64,000 nucleotides of DNA from Pegoplata infirma. Lineage: Eukaryota > Arthropoda > Insecta > Diptera > Anthomyiidae. Of the stretch, positions 9,557-21,677 are shown one piece after another (within the stretch, counting starts at the first letter, position 1; every line of letters starts with the position of its first letter). Made by a program: the position numbers and the translations under genes. Location: positions 135,125,182 through 135,189,181 of the forward strand of contig OY992539.1 of assembly GCA_963921195.1 (NCBI GenBank). Reading direction: 5' to 3'. The notes beneath the pieces are model-generated. The model saw only the letters and a list, made by a program, of their open reading frames with translations. It searched no databases and had not been told where the DNA came from.

Positions 9557-12500
9557 GTATCTAAATAAAAAATTCTTTAGAAAAATAGTCTCACAATATG
9601 GTACTTTCTATAGAACAATTGTCTCAGAATCTGAAAATTGTTCTAAAGAAAAATTGTCTTAGAATCTAAGATTTTTTCTATAGAAAAATTGTATCAGAAC
9701 CTGAGACTTTTTCTGTAGAAAAATTGTCACTGAATCTAAAATTTGTTCTGTAGAAAAATTGTGTCAGAATCTGAGATTTTTTTCTATAGAAAAATTGTTT
9801 AAGAATTTACGACTTTTTTTATAGAAAAATTGTCTCAAAATGCAAGACTTTTTCTATAGAAAAAATTTCTCAGAAATAGAGAATTTTTCTATAGAAAAAA
9901 ATTCTCAAAATTACAGAATTTTTCTATAGAACAAATAAAGAATCTGACAATATTTCTAAAAATATCTTAGGATTTGAAATTTTTTCTATAGAAAAAAAGT
10001 CTCAGAAAATTAAAAATTTTCGATCGAAAAAATGGACGGAGTCTGGGCATTTCTTTATAAAAATGTTTCTTAAAACATTTAAAAATTTCTCAAAAACATT
10101 TGTTCTATAGAAAATTTCTCAGACAATTTTTCTATAGAAAATTTCCCAGAAAAAAATTTCTCAAAGAAAATTTGTATATAGAAAATTTCACTTTTTCTAT
10201 ATACAAATTTTTCTATAGAAAATAACTAAAGACAATTTTTCTATAAAAAAAATTCTTATTGTCAATTTCTCTATACAAAATTTCTGAAAGATGGTTTTCT
10301 ATAGTAAATTTCTGAAAGACAATTTTTCTTTAGAAAATTTTTTGAAAGACAATTTTTTTATAAAAAAAAATTTCGAGCAATATTTCCATAGAAAATATCT
10401 CTAAAAACAATTTTTGTATAAAAATTTTTCAAAGACAATTTTTCTATAGAAAATTTCTGAAATACAATTCTTCTATAGAAAATTTCTTAAAGACAAGTTT
10501 TCTATAAAAAATTTTTTAAATACAATTTTTTTATAAAAAATTTCTCATACAATTTTTCTATAGAAAATATGTATTAAGACAATTTTTCTTTAAAAATTTC
10601 TCAAAGTCAATTTTTCCATAGAAAATTTCTTAAAGACAATTTTTCTCTAGAAATGTCTGAAAGACAATTTTACTACAGAAAATTTCTGAAAGACAATTTT
10701 TCTATAGATACTTTCTAAAAAAACAAAAAATATCTAAAGAAAAGTTGTTTTTACGAAATTTTTTACAGAATAATTTTCTATAGAAAAACTGTCTTTTCTA
10801 TAGAAAAATTATCTTTAAGAAATTTTCTTTACAAAAATTGTCTTTGAAAAGTTTCTATGAAAAATTGTCTTTCAAAAATTTTCTATAGAAAAAAATGCCT
10901 TTAAGACATTTTCTATACAAAAATTGTATTTGAAAAATTTTCTATTTAAAATTTGTCTTTGAGACAGTTTTTATAGAAAAATAGTCTTTAAGAAATTTTC
11001 TATAGAAAAATTGTTTTTAAAAAATTTTCTATAGAAAAATTGACTTTCAGAAATGTTCAATAGAAAAATTGTCCTTGAGAAATTTTCTATAAAAAAATTT
11101 TCTATAAACAAATTGTCTTTGAAAAATTTTTTATGAAAATTTTTTCAGAAATTTTATTTTAGAAATTTTCTCTGAAAACCTGTCTTTCAAAAATTTTCTA
11201 TAGAAAAATTTTCTTTCAGAAATTTTCTATAGAAAAATTGTCTCTCAGAAAATTTTTTTTTTCAGAAATTTTCTATAGAAAACCTGTCTTTTAGAAATTT
11301 AATATAGAAAAATTGTTTTTCAGAAATTTTCTGCAGAAAAATTGTCTCAGCAATTTTCTATAAAAAATTGTCTTTGAGAAATTTTTTATCGAAAAATTGT
11401 CTTTGAGAAAGTTTCTATAGAATTTTTTTTTTTTTTTTAATTTTCTATTAAAAAATTATCTTTGAGAAATTTTCTATAAAAAAATTATCTTTGGGAAATT
11501 TTCTATAGAAAAATTATCTTTAAAAAATTTTCTATTGAAGAATTGTCTTTGAGAAATTTTCTGTAGAAAAATTGTCCTTGGGAATTGTCTTTGAGAATTT
11601 TTCTATGGAAAATTATTTTTCAAAAATATTCTCTAGAAAAATTTCTCTCAGAAATTTTCTATAGAAATATTGTCTAAGAAATTTTCTATAGAATAATTGT
11701 CTTTGAGAATTTTTCTATGAAAATTTCCTTTCAGAAGTATTCTATAGAAAAATTGTGTTTGAGAAAGTTTCCATAGAAAGATTGTCTTTCAGAAATTTTC
11801 TACAGAAAACCTGTCTTTCAGAAATTTTATATAGAAAAACTGTCTTTGAAAAAGTTTCTGTAGAAAAATTGTCTTTGAGAAATATTCTATAGAAAAATTG
11901 TCTTTGAGAAATATTCTATAGAAAAATTGTCTTTCAGAAACTTTCTATAAAAAAGTTTCTGTAGAAAAATTGTTGTTCAAAAATTTTCTATAGAAAAATT
12001 AACTTTCAAAAATTTTTTTAGAAAGATTGTCTTTCAGAAATTTTCTATAGAAAAATTGTCTTCCAGAAATTTTCTATCGAAAAATTTTCTATAGAAGAAT
12101 TGTCTTTCAGAAAATTTCTACAGAACAATTGCCTTTCAGAAATTTTCTATGAAAAATTATCTTTGTGAAATTTTCTATAGAAAAATTATCTTTTTTAATT
12201 GGTTTAAAACCAATTTTCTATAGAAAAATTGGTTTTAAAACATTTTCTATTAAAGAATTGTCTTTGAGGAATTTTCTGTAGAATAATTGTCTTTGGGAAA
12301 TTTTCTATAGAAAAATTATCTTTAAAAAAATTTCTATTAAAGAATTATCTTTGAGAAATTTTTTATAGAAAAATTGTCTTTGAGAATTTTTTTATAGAAA
12401 TTTTCTATAAAAAAATTGGCTTGAAAAAGTTATCTATAGAAAAATTGTCGTCAAAAACTTTCTATAGAAAATTTATCTTTCAGAAATTTTCTATAGAAAA

Positions 12501-12915
12501 ATTGTCAACCAGAAATTTTCTATCGAAAAATTTTCTTTCAGAAATTTTCTATAGAAAAATTGGCGTTCAGAAAGTTTCTATAGAAAAACTGTCTTTCAGG
12601 AATTTGCTATAGAAGAATTGTCTTTGAGAAAATTTCTATAGAAAATTTTACTTTAAGAAATTTTCTATAGAAGTATTTTCTTTCAGAAATTTTCTGTAGA
12701 AAAATTATTTCTCAAAAATTTTCTTTGAAAAATTTTCTATAGAAAAATTGTCTTTTAGAAATTTTTTATAGAAAAATAGTCTTTCAGAAATTTTCTATAG
12801 AAGAATTGTCTTTCAGAAAGTTTCTATAGAAAAATTGGCTATCAGAAATTTTCTAAAGAAGAATTGTCTTTTTTTCTATAGAAAAATTGTCTTTGAGAAA
12901 GTTTCTATAGAAAAA
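9557..12915. repeat. 3.3-kb TCTATAGA minisatellite with a polarity switch
   Basis: More than 100 degenerate units of about 25-30 bp are built on TTTCTATAGAAAAATTGTC plus TTTCAGAAAT or TTGAGAAAT spacers. From about 10100 to 10720 units read GACAATTTTTCTATAGAAA; from about 10770 to 12900 they read in the reverse complement, so the array changes direction near 10740. The first ~500 bp uses a variant with GTCTCAGAATCTGAGA, shared with the arrays inside the hAT-like elements at 22620-28028 and 39311-41478. Frames within it are by-products. Confidence 0.85.
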
Positions 12916-13310
12916 TTTAGTTGTCACTGATCATGCTATAAGTATGTATTTTAAGCTTGTTAGTTATTTATATTTTATTATAAAATTGTCCTTTATATTA
13001 AAAAAAATATTAAAAATAAATGTAATTAAAATTTATAATATTGAGCATTTTGTATGGAAGGGGATATATAAAACTATTAAATCAACCTAAAAAAAATACG
13101 TTATTTGACCAATCAAACTGTACCATTTATTTAAATATAGTGGCTAAATAAACAAAATTAAATTTGAAATAATGCTTAAATGCATTTTGTAAGTTTACCT
13201 AAGTTGATTCGGGTAATATGCAAAGAAACTTTTCAAGTTGGATTCCTGCGAAAAATCTTAGGTAAATTATACCCTAAAATTAAATAATTTCACAATTGTT
13301 TTTTTTTTGG
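12916..13310. other. AT-rich sequence, no gene seen
   Basis: The segment follows the minisatellite and leads into a mini-me copy. No feature is supported. Confidence 0.55.
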
Positions 13311-15292
13311 GTGTAGGTCAATGAACTTCATATGGCTTAAGAATATTTCATTTGTTGAACACACTCAAAAAAAAAAGTTTGTAAATTTACAAGTAAAAGG
13401 TCTTGTAATTCTATTTTACTAATATTTTTGTCTTTTTACAAAAATTGTTGTATATTTAGTAAAACGAAAACTACAGTTTGCTTTGTAATTTTACTATTAT
13501 ATGTTGGTAAATTTATTTTACAAATTTTTTAGGTAAATTTACAAAAAAGTGAATTATTTTACAAATTAAAAAAATATTACAAGGTGTTTAGTTTTTTTAC
13601 ACAAGAAAACTGTAATTGTACAACATAATTTTACTTGATGTTATTTAGTCTTTTTACCAAAAAAATGTTTTATTACAAACATTTTTTTTTAAGATCGTTT
13701 ACAAGGTTTTCAGTTTGAAATGTATGTATTGAAAAGTACAAAATTCCAATAAAATTTGATAAAACTTATTTTATTACTAGAATTAATATTGTTTTACAAA
13801 AAAAAATAATTATTCAACAATAGGACACGCAAACATTTTCTAAGTTCAGATTTTTTGTGCGATTTGGAGTAAAAAATTTAGTTAAAAATAATTTTTTATA
13901 AATAATTTTTACGCCGTTTTTTGGTAATTTGCGTTAAGTAAAATACCACAATTTTTATGTGTTTCTACTATACAATTGTTCTAGTTTTTTTTTTTGTATT
14001 TTTACCATTTTTTTTTGGTGATTTTACCATATTTTTTTGGTAATTTTTTTTAAAATTTGGTACCTAAAATGTCAATAGAAAGCTGCCAATTATGAAAAAT
14101 CATCCAATCTACAATATCCAAAATTTTTTTTTCGATTTTTTAAAAATACTTGTGAAAATAATTAAAAATTCAAAAAATTTTTTTTATTTTTTGACTAATT
14201 TTTCCTGAAAATATAAGAAATTTCTTGTGTAGCCTCCTTCGCAATTCTCATATGTTCTACTTAAGAAAAACGAAATGTCGAAAAAAAAATAAAAAAGTGC
14301 AGTGTTGTACATTAAAAAGTTTGTTAAAAGTGCTCAAGTGAAAAAAATCTTTTCAGGTTGTTGAAGTGGTACTCCAGCTGCCGAAGAAGGAAAAATAAGA
14401 TGCACCAATGGAAAACACCTTTAAATTTACAAAACCAATATGTAAATAAACCAATTTTTGTAAATTTGCAAAACAAATATGAAAATTTAAAAAACAAAAT
14501 TGTATACTTACGAAAAAAGTTGTAATTTTACAAAAATGAAATAGAAAATACAAAAACAATATTGTAAATTTACAAATTTTATGGTTAAACTACGGTTTTT
14601 ACGGCAAAAAAATAAGGAAAAATGGTACATATACAATAAAAATTGTAAATTTACCACTTTTTATTGTAAATATACAAGTTTTTTGCATAAAAAACAGTAG
14701 TTTAACCAAATAATTTGTTAATCTACAATTTATTTTTTTCATTTTCTATTTTTCCTTGTAAAATAACAACCTTTTTCTGTAAGTTTACAATTTTGTTTTG
14801 TAAATTTACCAAATTTTTTGCAAATTTACAAAAAAAATGTTCACCTCGAAGATGATATTTTACAAAAAAAATTGTAAATTTACATTTTCTTTTGTTAAAT
14901 CAATTTACAAATTATCCCCGTAACTTTACGGGGATTCTTGCTAGTACATATTTTACAAAACCTGCCCCGTAAAATCACGGGGATTTTATGTCATTTTACA
15001 AACTTTTTTTTTTGAGTGCAAGTATAGAAAAAAACATTACAAAAAGTTTGTAGTGTAGTGTTTTAGTTCTTTAAGGGGAAACATTTTCCCCCTCGTCTGA
15101 TTTTGACTCCAAACTTAATCAGCCTACTTCAGGAGTATAGCTCTTTTATTTTGGACTGCATCGTGCCCTCCACAGTCGGACGAACAGACGGACATCGCTT
15201 GAATGTCTTAGAATCGATCACTGATCAATAATATATATATTTTATGGTGTCCTAGACCGATAATTCAATACTGTAGTTGTGAAGGGTAAAAA
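13311..15292 (+). mobile_element. mini-me-like element type B, split by a MITE
   Basis: Left part 13311-13361 (GTCAATGAACTTCATATGGC) and right part 15019-15292 (TTAGTTCTTTAAGGGG, GACGGACATCGCTT, ATATATATTTTATGG, GAAGGGTAAAA) match in order the uninterrupted copy at 61535-61925. The whole is one element interrupted at 13362-15018. Type B copies here are about 300-400 bp without insertions and non-coding. Confidence 0.65.
13362..15018 (+). mobile_element. CACTCA-terminus MITE, GTAAATTTACAA family
   Basis: The ends are CACTCAAAAAAAAAAGTTTG and the inverse CAAACTTTTTTTTTTGAGTG, a perfect 20-bp inverted pair. Flanking CA (13360-13361 and 15019-15020) is duplicated. The paralogous repeat at 61578 has the uninterrupted site TTATTGAACAAATATACAAA, directly showing the pre-insertion state with one CA. 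The interior is rich in TTTGTAAATTTACAA blocks and two CCCCGTAA.TTACGGGG hairpins (about 14915-14992). No transposase. Confidence 0.8.
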
Positions 15293-15440
15293 AAAAAAAT
15301 AATTGTTCGATTAATTGACATAAATTAATCGATTTATTCGTTATTCGAAAATCGTCATTTTTAAATTAATCGATCAAGAGTTTGGTTTTGTTTGATCGTT
15401 TAATCGTATTATTCTTAATCGGTTGACAACTCTAGTATAC
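15293..15440. repeat. TTAATCGATTAAT repeat ending ACAACTCTAGT
   Basis: Repeated TTAATCGATTTATTCG-type words run to CGGTTGACAACTCTAGT. Reverse-complemented this starts TAGAGTTGTCAACCG, which resembles hAT-type starts. The partner end is not visible unless it lies beyond the window start. Confidence 0.35.
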
Positions 15441-16690
15441 AAATAATAAATCAAAATACAATGAAATAAACTTAATTTTTTTCTTACTTTCCAAATAAAA
15501 ATAAATTCTTGTTATTGAACACACCGCTTCGTCATATTGATGACACGTTTCATTGGACGAAAACTGATGCAACATTTCATCATATTAATGTAGCTTTTCA
15601 TCAATATGAAAAAGCTTTTTCTTTGAGTGTGACAGTGAAATTTTGGAAATCTGCGATTTAAAATTACTTAAATTTTTGCTGGGATTACGTACCTTTTTAA
15701 AGAACAATGATTATTATTAAACCATTATACGCCTCACGGAAAGCATGAAATACTTATTTCTAAAACATATTTTCTTAGAACTTTATAAAAATTATATTTT
15801 GTGAAATACAAATTTGTTCTTAGGAAACCTACATATTTCCTTAAAACTTTGTAGATATAAATATTTAATTTGCTAAACTTATTCCCATTAGTTTGTTGAG
15901 ATCAAAGAAGCATATACTTGGAAATGTAAGCTGCTTAAAAAATTACCTTGAAAAAGAAAGTTAAAGAGCTGCAGGATCGCCATACAAATATATGAGACTT
16001 AAAGTCGGTTATTGAGTCATTATTCCATGAATTCCATATAAAAATACCTTAATAACGTCACTGATTAACATTATAACAAATATTTTCCACTTTACTAAAA
16101 TCTAAAACAAAATTCTGAGTACATAATTCTATTTTAAATTCATTATACATTTGCAGTTATTATTAAGCAATTGAACTTAATCGAACCGGCAAATAAATTT
16201 AACCAAAACAAACAGAAAAATGTTTACAAAATTGATGGGGTAAAAATAATAAAAGATAATAAACTGATGACTGCACAACATTGACGTCACTCTTTTCCAG
16301 AATTGCGGTGAAAATACCATGATTTAGTCATTAATGTTAAGGGGATTTTTGCTACTACATACTACTTATGTTGTTTATATTAGCATTTGTATTATATACT
16401 TATGTGTAGGAATATGGAAAAACTCCATTGATTGATATTCTTTGGAAGATATTTATTTGAATTTTGCTAAAACAAAAGAAATACTCTGAATTTAAAAAAA
16501 AAATAAAATGTGTTTACTATTGTTTTGAATTTTCTTTTTTTTATTTAAATTTCTATTTTTCTTAATATACTCATTGATATATTGATGATCGCTGGTGAAA
16601 TGAGTAAAATTGATTTGTATGTTCTTATTAACAATAACAAAACTATTTATAATTGAAAAATCTCAGCAGACTGTGGTTATATGATTAGTT
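15441..16690. other. AT-rich sequence with one MITE end, no gene seen
   Basis: A MITE-like right end, AAGCTTTTTCTTTGAGTG, lies at about 15612-15629, preceded by CATATTGATGA and TCATCAATATG inverted words; its left end is unclear. The remainder shows no frames or termini I can support. Confidence 0.5.
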
Positions 16691-16699
16691 CCCTACACC

Positions 16700-18290
16700 A
16701 CTAAATCTTGTTACCGAAAGGTGGGAAAAACTACCACACAGTTCCGACGGATTTCAGACTTATTAGTCTATTATCGACTTTATAACAATGGAACCAATGA
16801 TAGACTCATATTTGTGTAGAGTAATTAATCCGAGGTTGCTTTTGACTAGGCAACATGCATACAGCAAGGGCAGATCTACGGAAACAGCTCTTTATGAGCT
16901 CGTTGGTACCATCTTGAGATCGCCTTAGGTAATGGAGTATGTTGGCTTTTTTTGATATAGAGATGGGTTTTTAAGCATGTCATCCCAAACTCGATAATTG
17001 TGGCATTGTTTGGTCTAGGAGTGAGGCATGTGATATTTTTAATGGTGGAAAATCTTCTTGCCAATGGACGTATAACGTTAGAATTGGGAGCGTCTGTCAT
17101 ATCTCGATTTGTCAATAGGGGCATAACACAGGGAGGTGTTCTTTCGCCGCTTCTTTGGAACCTGGCACTGAATTCAATGCTGCTATCTCTAGAAGCACGT
17201 GGTTGTCATGTCGCATATGCGATGTCGCGATAGCAATTAAGGGGAACAGCTGCCAACATTGAGGTCTCAGGATTCTCTGGAAGATCTGTCTAAATGAGCA
17301 AGAGGCTGTGGTCTGGGAGTTAATCCAATTAATACGGAACTTGTTTTGTTTACAAGGAAAAATAAGATTCCTGCTTTTGATCCTTTTTCTCTGGACGGCA
17401 CTGAAATCACCTTCTCAGATGGAGCCAAGTATCTTGGAGTATTTCTGGATAGGAAGTTGCATTTCAGGCGTAATATTGAGGAACGGGTGAGGAAAGCAAC
17501 GATTTCTTTTTATTCCTGTAAAAGGGCCATTGGAAAACGATGGGGTTTTAGCCCTCAATTCGTTCATTGGATCTATACACCAGTGGTGCGTCCAATTCTG
17601 CTGTGTGGAATCATTGTCTGGTGGCCTGATTTAGAAACAAAAGCGAACTGTTTCTTTATCACGAAGGTACAGAGAATGGCGTCGATGTGCATCACTGGTG
17701 CTCTTCGCACTACACCTACGGCTGCATTAGAAATCCTCCTTCACCTGATACAATTGGACATATTGGGTAGGCAGTATGCGGCTACGTCAGTAATTCGACT
17801 TAATAGCACGCTGTAATGGAGGAGCAGCGATTGTGGCCATAGCGCGATCTTGAAGAAGATAAAAATACCACAAAATGTGGACTGTGCTCAATCTATGAGC
17901 CTTTTGGAGCGCCACTCTACCACTATGATACTATCCAGAGAGTCTTGGTTGGGGGACATTCCGGGTAGTGGAGCCACCATAAATTTTTACACAGATGGAT
18001 CGAGGCTGCACAAACAAGTGGGATTTGGAGTCTATTTGAAAGAGCTTCGATTGATCCTGGCTCGAAGATTTCCATATCATTTCAGTGTTTACCAGGCAGA
18101 GATTCTGGCAATAAAGGAAGTGGCTGACTGGTTTAGTTGCAAAGTCTTGTCTACAACCACAGTCAACATCTATTCTATTCCGCCATACAAGCCGCGGTCA
18201 AGTCCCTGGAGTAAATGTTTTTTAAAAAAAGATCTGGCCTTAAGAATCGCTTTCAAAAACCTCTAACTTAGTGGCAAGACCGACTGGTAC
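16700..18290 (+). pseudogene. LOA/I-type LINE reverse transcriptase and RNase H, 5'-truncated and dead
   Basis: Translated segments in order: LPKGGKNYHTVPTDFR (16706 on), QHAYSKGRSTETALYELVG (about 16850), the RT motif RGITQGGVLSPLLWNLAL (about 17115), then a thumb-like region from 17346, and an RNase H start NFYTDGSR (about 17980) with AEILAIKE. These are typical of I/LOA-clade non-LTR elements. The catalytic YADD is broken: TATGCGATGTCGCG lacks 4 nt relative to YADD codons, shifting the frame. Stops occur at 16770 and 16927, and the RNase H YSD motif is lost by another shift. The GHxDIPGN part is absent but present in the sister copy at 31387-32270. Confidence 0.85.
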
Positions 18291-18420
18291 AAGAAGCAGA
18301 GAGAGAAGAAGAACTACCTGGCAAAATACAATCAAAAAAATTCTAACTGAATGAAGAATCAAGCCTAGAACAGCCAAAACAACGGCACAAAATAGAAATT
18401 AATGGATAAATGGTCCGGAA
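18291..18420. other. Spacer between LINE remnant and mariner
   Basis: The tail of the LINE frame decays here; no poly(A) or duplication is recognised. Confidence 0.4.
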
Positions 18421-18585
18421 TACGAGGTCGGATCAATAATTCCGTGACTTTTGAAATGCATCAAAGTTATATGAAATGACAGTAGTGTCAAGTTTTGAGC
18501 ATGTTCCGTCATTTAATTTGCGTTTAACATCTGTTCAAAACCTACAACCTCGTAGATTTTTTTTTAAAAATGGAAAAGTGAATAC

Positions 18586-19850
18586 CGAGTGCTAATTAAA
18601 TTTTTTTTTTCTGAGAAAAAAACCGCCAATCAAAGCAAGGAAAAGCTTGATAAATACTATGGGGACTCTGCACCATCGATTTCAATGGTAAAAAGTGGTT
18701 TACTGACTTTCGTTGTGGTCGCACAAGTACAAATGACGCTGAACGTTCTGGACGGCCAATTGAGGTCAATACACCCGAAAATGTCGAAAAACTCCAAGAT
18801 ATGGTGTGAGATTGTTGATGCCATAGGCATTTCATATGGCATTGTGGTTTCGATTTTAAATGATCTGCTGGGTTTAAGAAACCTGTCTGCAAGAAGGGTG
18901 CCGCGTTTGTTCTCAATTGACCATAAACGTAATCGTGTGACAATTTTCCACATCGATTATCTTCAAAAGGGAAAAACAATAAATATTATGCCAACTTATT
19001 AGACCGATTTAACGAGAATTTAAGAAAAATACCCCATATGACCAAGAAAAAAGTTATTTTTCATCAAGATAAAGCTCGGGTGCACACTAGGGTTAGTACT
19101 TTTTGCATTTTTTGCAAATATGCAACCTCCATCCTCGAAATCGTGTAGGGCATGGAAAATAAATAAAAACTGTTAATTTAGTTTTTCGCGATCGTGAAAA
19201 AACTTCACGCACCAAATGCATTGAAGTTTTGTATATACGATTTTTTTATTTATTTTATTAAAGTTTCACTTTTCTCTTAATAACCAAGTTTTTGTGGTTC
19301 ACTGCTTACAAAACCGTTACCCACAATTTTGGAGATGAAAGTTTGACCAATTCGCGCTATTATTGCATTTTTCTGCAAAAAATTTAGTTAGTTATCACTT
19401 TTATTAATTTAAAAAAAAAAATTGTTTACATAAAATTTCAATGCTTTTGGTGCGTGAACTTTTTTCACGATCGGGAAAAATCATAAGCATATTTCTTAGT
19501 ATTTTTCCATGCCCTACACGATTCCGTGAATGGAGGATGTCGCAAAAAAAAAGTCATAACCCTAGTGCACACGTGTGCAGTCTCAATGGCAAAATTACAT
19601 AAATTGGGCTACGAATTTGTACCTCATCTGCCATTTCCTCCAGTTTTAGTCCCCAGTGTCCCAGTGTTAGTCCAAACCTAAAGAAATGGCTCGGTGGAAA
19701 AGGATTTATGATGAAATTATTGATCAAACAAATGCCTATTTGATCGACCTTGAAAAATCCTATTTTTTATAAAGGATGCAAAAATTGGAGAAAAGTTTGA
19801 CTAACAATAAGTGTATTGAGCTAAACGGAGATTATGTTGAAAAATAAATG
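18586..19850 (+). pseudogene. mariner transposase, inactivated
   Basis: Recognisable parts are KEKLDKYYGDSAPS (about 18635), VSILNDLLGLRNLSARRVPR and IDHKRNRV (to about 18940), then IDYLQKGKTIN, KKKVIFHQDKAR, and a C terminus CIELNGDYVEK near 19815-19845. Relative to Himar-like proteins about 95 residues are missing between DHKRNRV and IDYLQKG, removing the first catalytic Asp. The second Asp (HQD) remains. The YSPDLAPSD region with the third Asp is replaced by FPPVLVPSV. A frameshift follows, and a hAT MITE splits the gene after HQDKAR. Clearly dead. Confidence 0.85.
19088..19564. mobile_element. hAT-type foldback MITE inside mariner
   Basis: The ends TAGGGTTA and TAACCCTA are flanked by a perfect 8-bp duplication, GTGCACAC (19080-19087 and 19565-19572). 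Longer inverted arms include CGTGTAGGGCATGGAAAA and TTTTCCATGCCCTACACG, plus GTGAAAAAA.TTCACGCACCA and its inverse, about 150 bp per arm. No coding sequence. It interrupts the mariner codons just after HQDKAR, so it is younger than the mariner insertion. Confidence 0.88.
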
Positions 19851-19967
19851 TTTTTTTGAAAAAAAAAACTCTGTTTCATTCGAAAAGTCACGGAATTATT
19901 GATTTGCCCTCGTATGTATTTTTATTGCTAATTTTTCTAACTTTAAGTGCATATTTTGAATTTCTTA

Positions 19968-20427
19968 CACTCAAAAAAAAAATCTTGTCAAATTACTAGG
20001 AAAAGTCTCATAATCCTATTTTACCAATATTTGACAGTTTTCCTTTTTTAACAAATAATTTTCCATCGAAATTTACATTTTTTTGTAATTTTACAGTTTT
20101 TGTAGTAATTTTACAGATTTCCAAGATTTTTTGCCAAAAAAATCTAATATATTTACGAGAATTTCTTGTAACTTTTATTTCTTCAAAAAAGTTGTAAATT
20201 TACAATTTTATTGGTAAAAATCTTGTAAAATCACGAAACCTCCTTGTATATTTTATCGCGTCAAAAAAATTGTAAATTTACAATTTGTTGGTAAAAAGTT
20301 TGTAAAATTACAAAATTATTGGTAAAAAGCTTGTAAAATAACAAGGAATTTTTGTCAAATAGGAGGTAGCAAAAAAAAAATAGTTACAAACTTTTCTTGT
20401 AATTTTATAAAGTTTTTTTTTTGAGTG
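19968..20427 (+). mobile_element. CACTCA-terminus MITE, TTGGTAAAAA family
   Basis: The ends CACTCAAAAAAAAAATCTTG and GTTTTTTTTTTGAGTG are flanked by TA (19966-19967 and 20428-20429). The interior repeats TTGTAAAATTAC and ATTGGTAAAAA. This is the best complete copy of the family found fragmented at 1748-4339. Non-coding. Confidence 0.75.
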
Positions 20428-20429
20428 TA

Positions 20430-21472
20430 GCGTTTATTTTAGCCGCATATTTTCGATTTAGTGCATGAAAAACGTAGCCCTAGTAAAAAGGAACGTAGGG
20501 TATTACCCATTCCTTGTGAAACTTCAGAATTCCGTTCTTTCTTCTAGGTGGATGAATAATTAATTGAAATTAGTTTATTTGTAATAGACCACGTGATTTT
20601 TGCAAAATTTTTTTTTGTTTTGACTTAAATATTTCAACAATAATTTGCAATTAAATCTATAGATAATATTTTTGAAAATACTTTTCATTTATAAATACAG
20701 TCAGCCAGTCAGCCAGTCAATGAATATGGTTTATTACAAAATTCATTTACGCAAACTACAGCAATTAAATTCTTTAATTGTTTACAAACAATTTGGATAA
20801 TTTTAGCAATTCACTGATTTCAAACAAATATGAATAGATATTTATAAATAATTTTATTTTTGATTTTTTTTTTTTAATTTCCAATTTCCACAATAATAAT
20901 GATGATGATCATTTATTTTTTTTTTTAAATATTTCTTCACTTTCCCATTTTGTCAGTTAAAAAAAAAATCCCAAATTGCATAGATTTCAGCAGTTAATAA
21001 AAATATATAAAGTAATTTCTTTATTCAATTTATATAAACAAAACTTAAAAAAAAAGTTCATTAATAAGATGAAGTTTATTAAAACAATTTTGAAAAATAT
21101 TTTTTTTGTTAATTTCTTTGAATCAAGAAAAAAAATTCTTCATCTTATGACGTAAAAGTTGAAATTAATTGTCGGTATTTAATTCAATTTAATTTGCAAA
21201 ATGAATATTAATATTTTTTTTTTTGCAAAAACGAAATATGAAGTGTTTATTTGACAAGAACCAAAGGTGTTGAATGTTCTAGAATGGAAAGTTAATAATA
21301 AATACAAGTATTTAATCGCACATTATATAGATAAATTTTAGCATTAATCCCATATTGATATTAAGCACTAGCGGCGAAATGAAAAAAAATTAGGAAAGAA
21401 ATAAACATACCAAGAAAAAGGTCCGTTCACGGTCCGCTTTCGGTACGTGTTTCTCGTTTTTGGGTACATAAA
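20430..21472. other. AT-rich sequence, no gene seen
   Basis: There is a CAGCCAGTCAGCCAGTCA run near 20702 and long A/T tracts. I find no supported gene, RNA or element boundary. Confidence 0.55.
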
Positions 21473-21677
21473 TCAATTGAAAATTAGAAAATATTAATTG
21501 AATTTCAAGATTTGATTTAAAAAAAAAAACACCATAATTCGAAAAGAACAGTTCATATTTGAAAAGATCAATTGTATATTTCTTAAGAAATTCCGAAAAA
21601 ATCAATTGCAATTCGAAGATTCCAATTAAAATTCGAAAAAGATCTATTAAAATTCGAAAAATATCATATGAAATTTG

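Larger units (their letters stand above)
18421..19914 (+). mobile_element. mariner element (irritans/mellifera type), TA-flanked
   Basis: The inverted ends are CGAGGTCGGATCAATAATTC at 18423 and its imperfect inverse ending GATTTGCCCTCG at 19912, each flanked by TA. Removing the 477-bp MITE at 19088-19564 and one copy of its 8-bp duplication leaves about 1.0 kb, short of the usual ~1.3 kb, which fits the internal coding deletion described for its transposase. Confidence 0.88.

Noticed and set aside
12421..12612. 63-codon KLSIEKLS-type frame
   Set aside because: A pure translation of the TCTATAGA minisatellite.
18596..18979. Minus-strand frames of 127 and 98 codons
   Set aside because: They are antisense shadows of the mariner transposase remnant.
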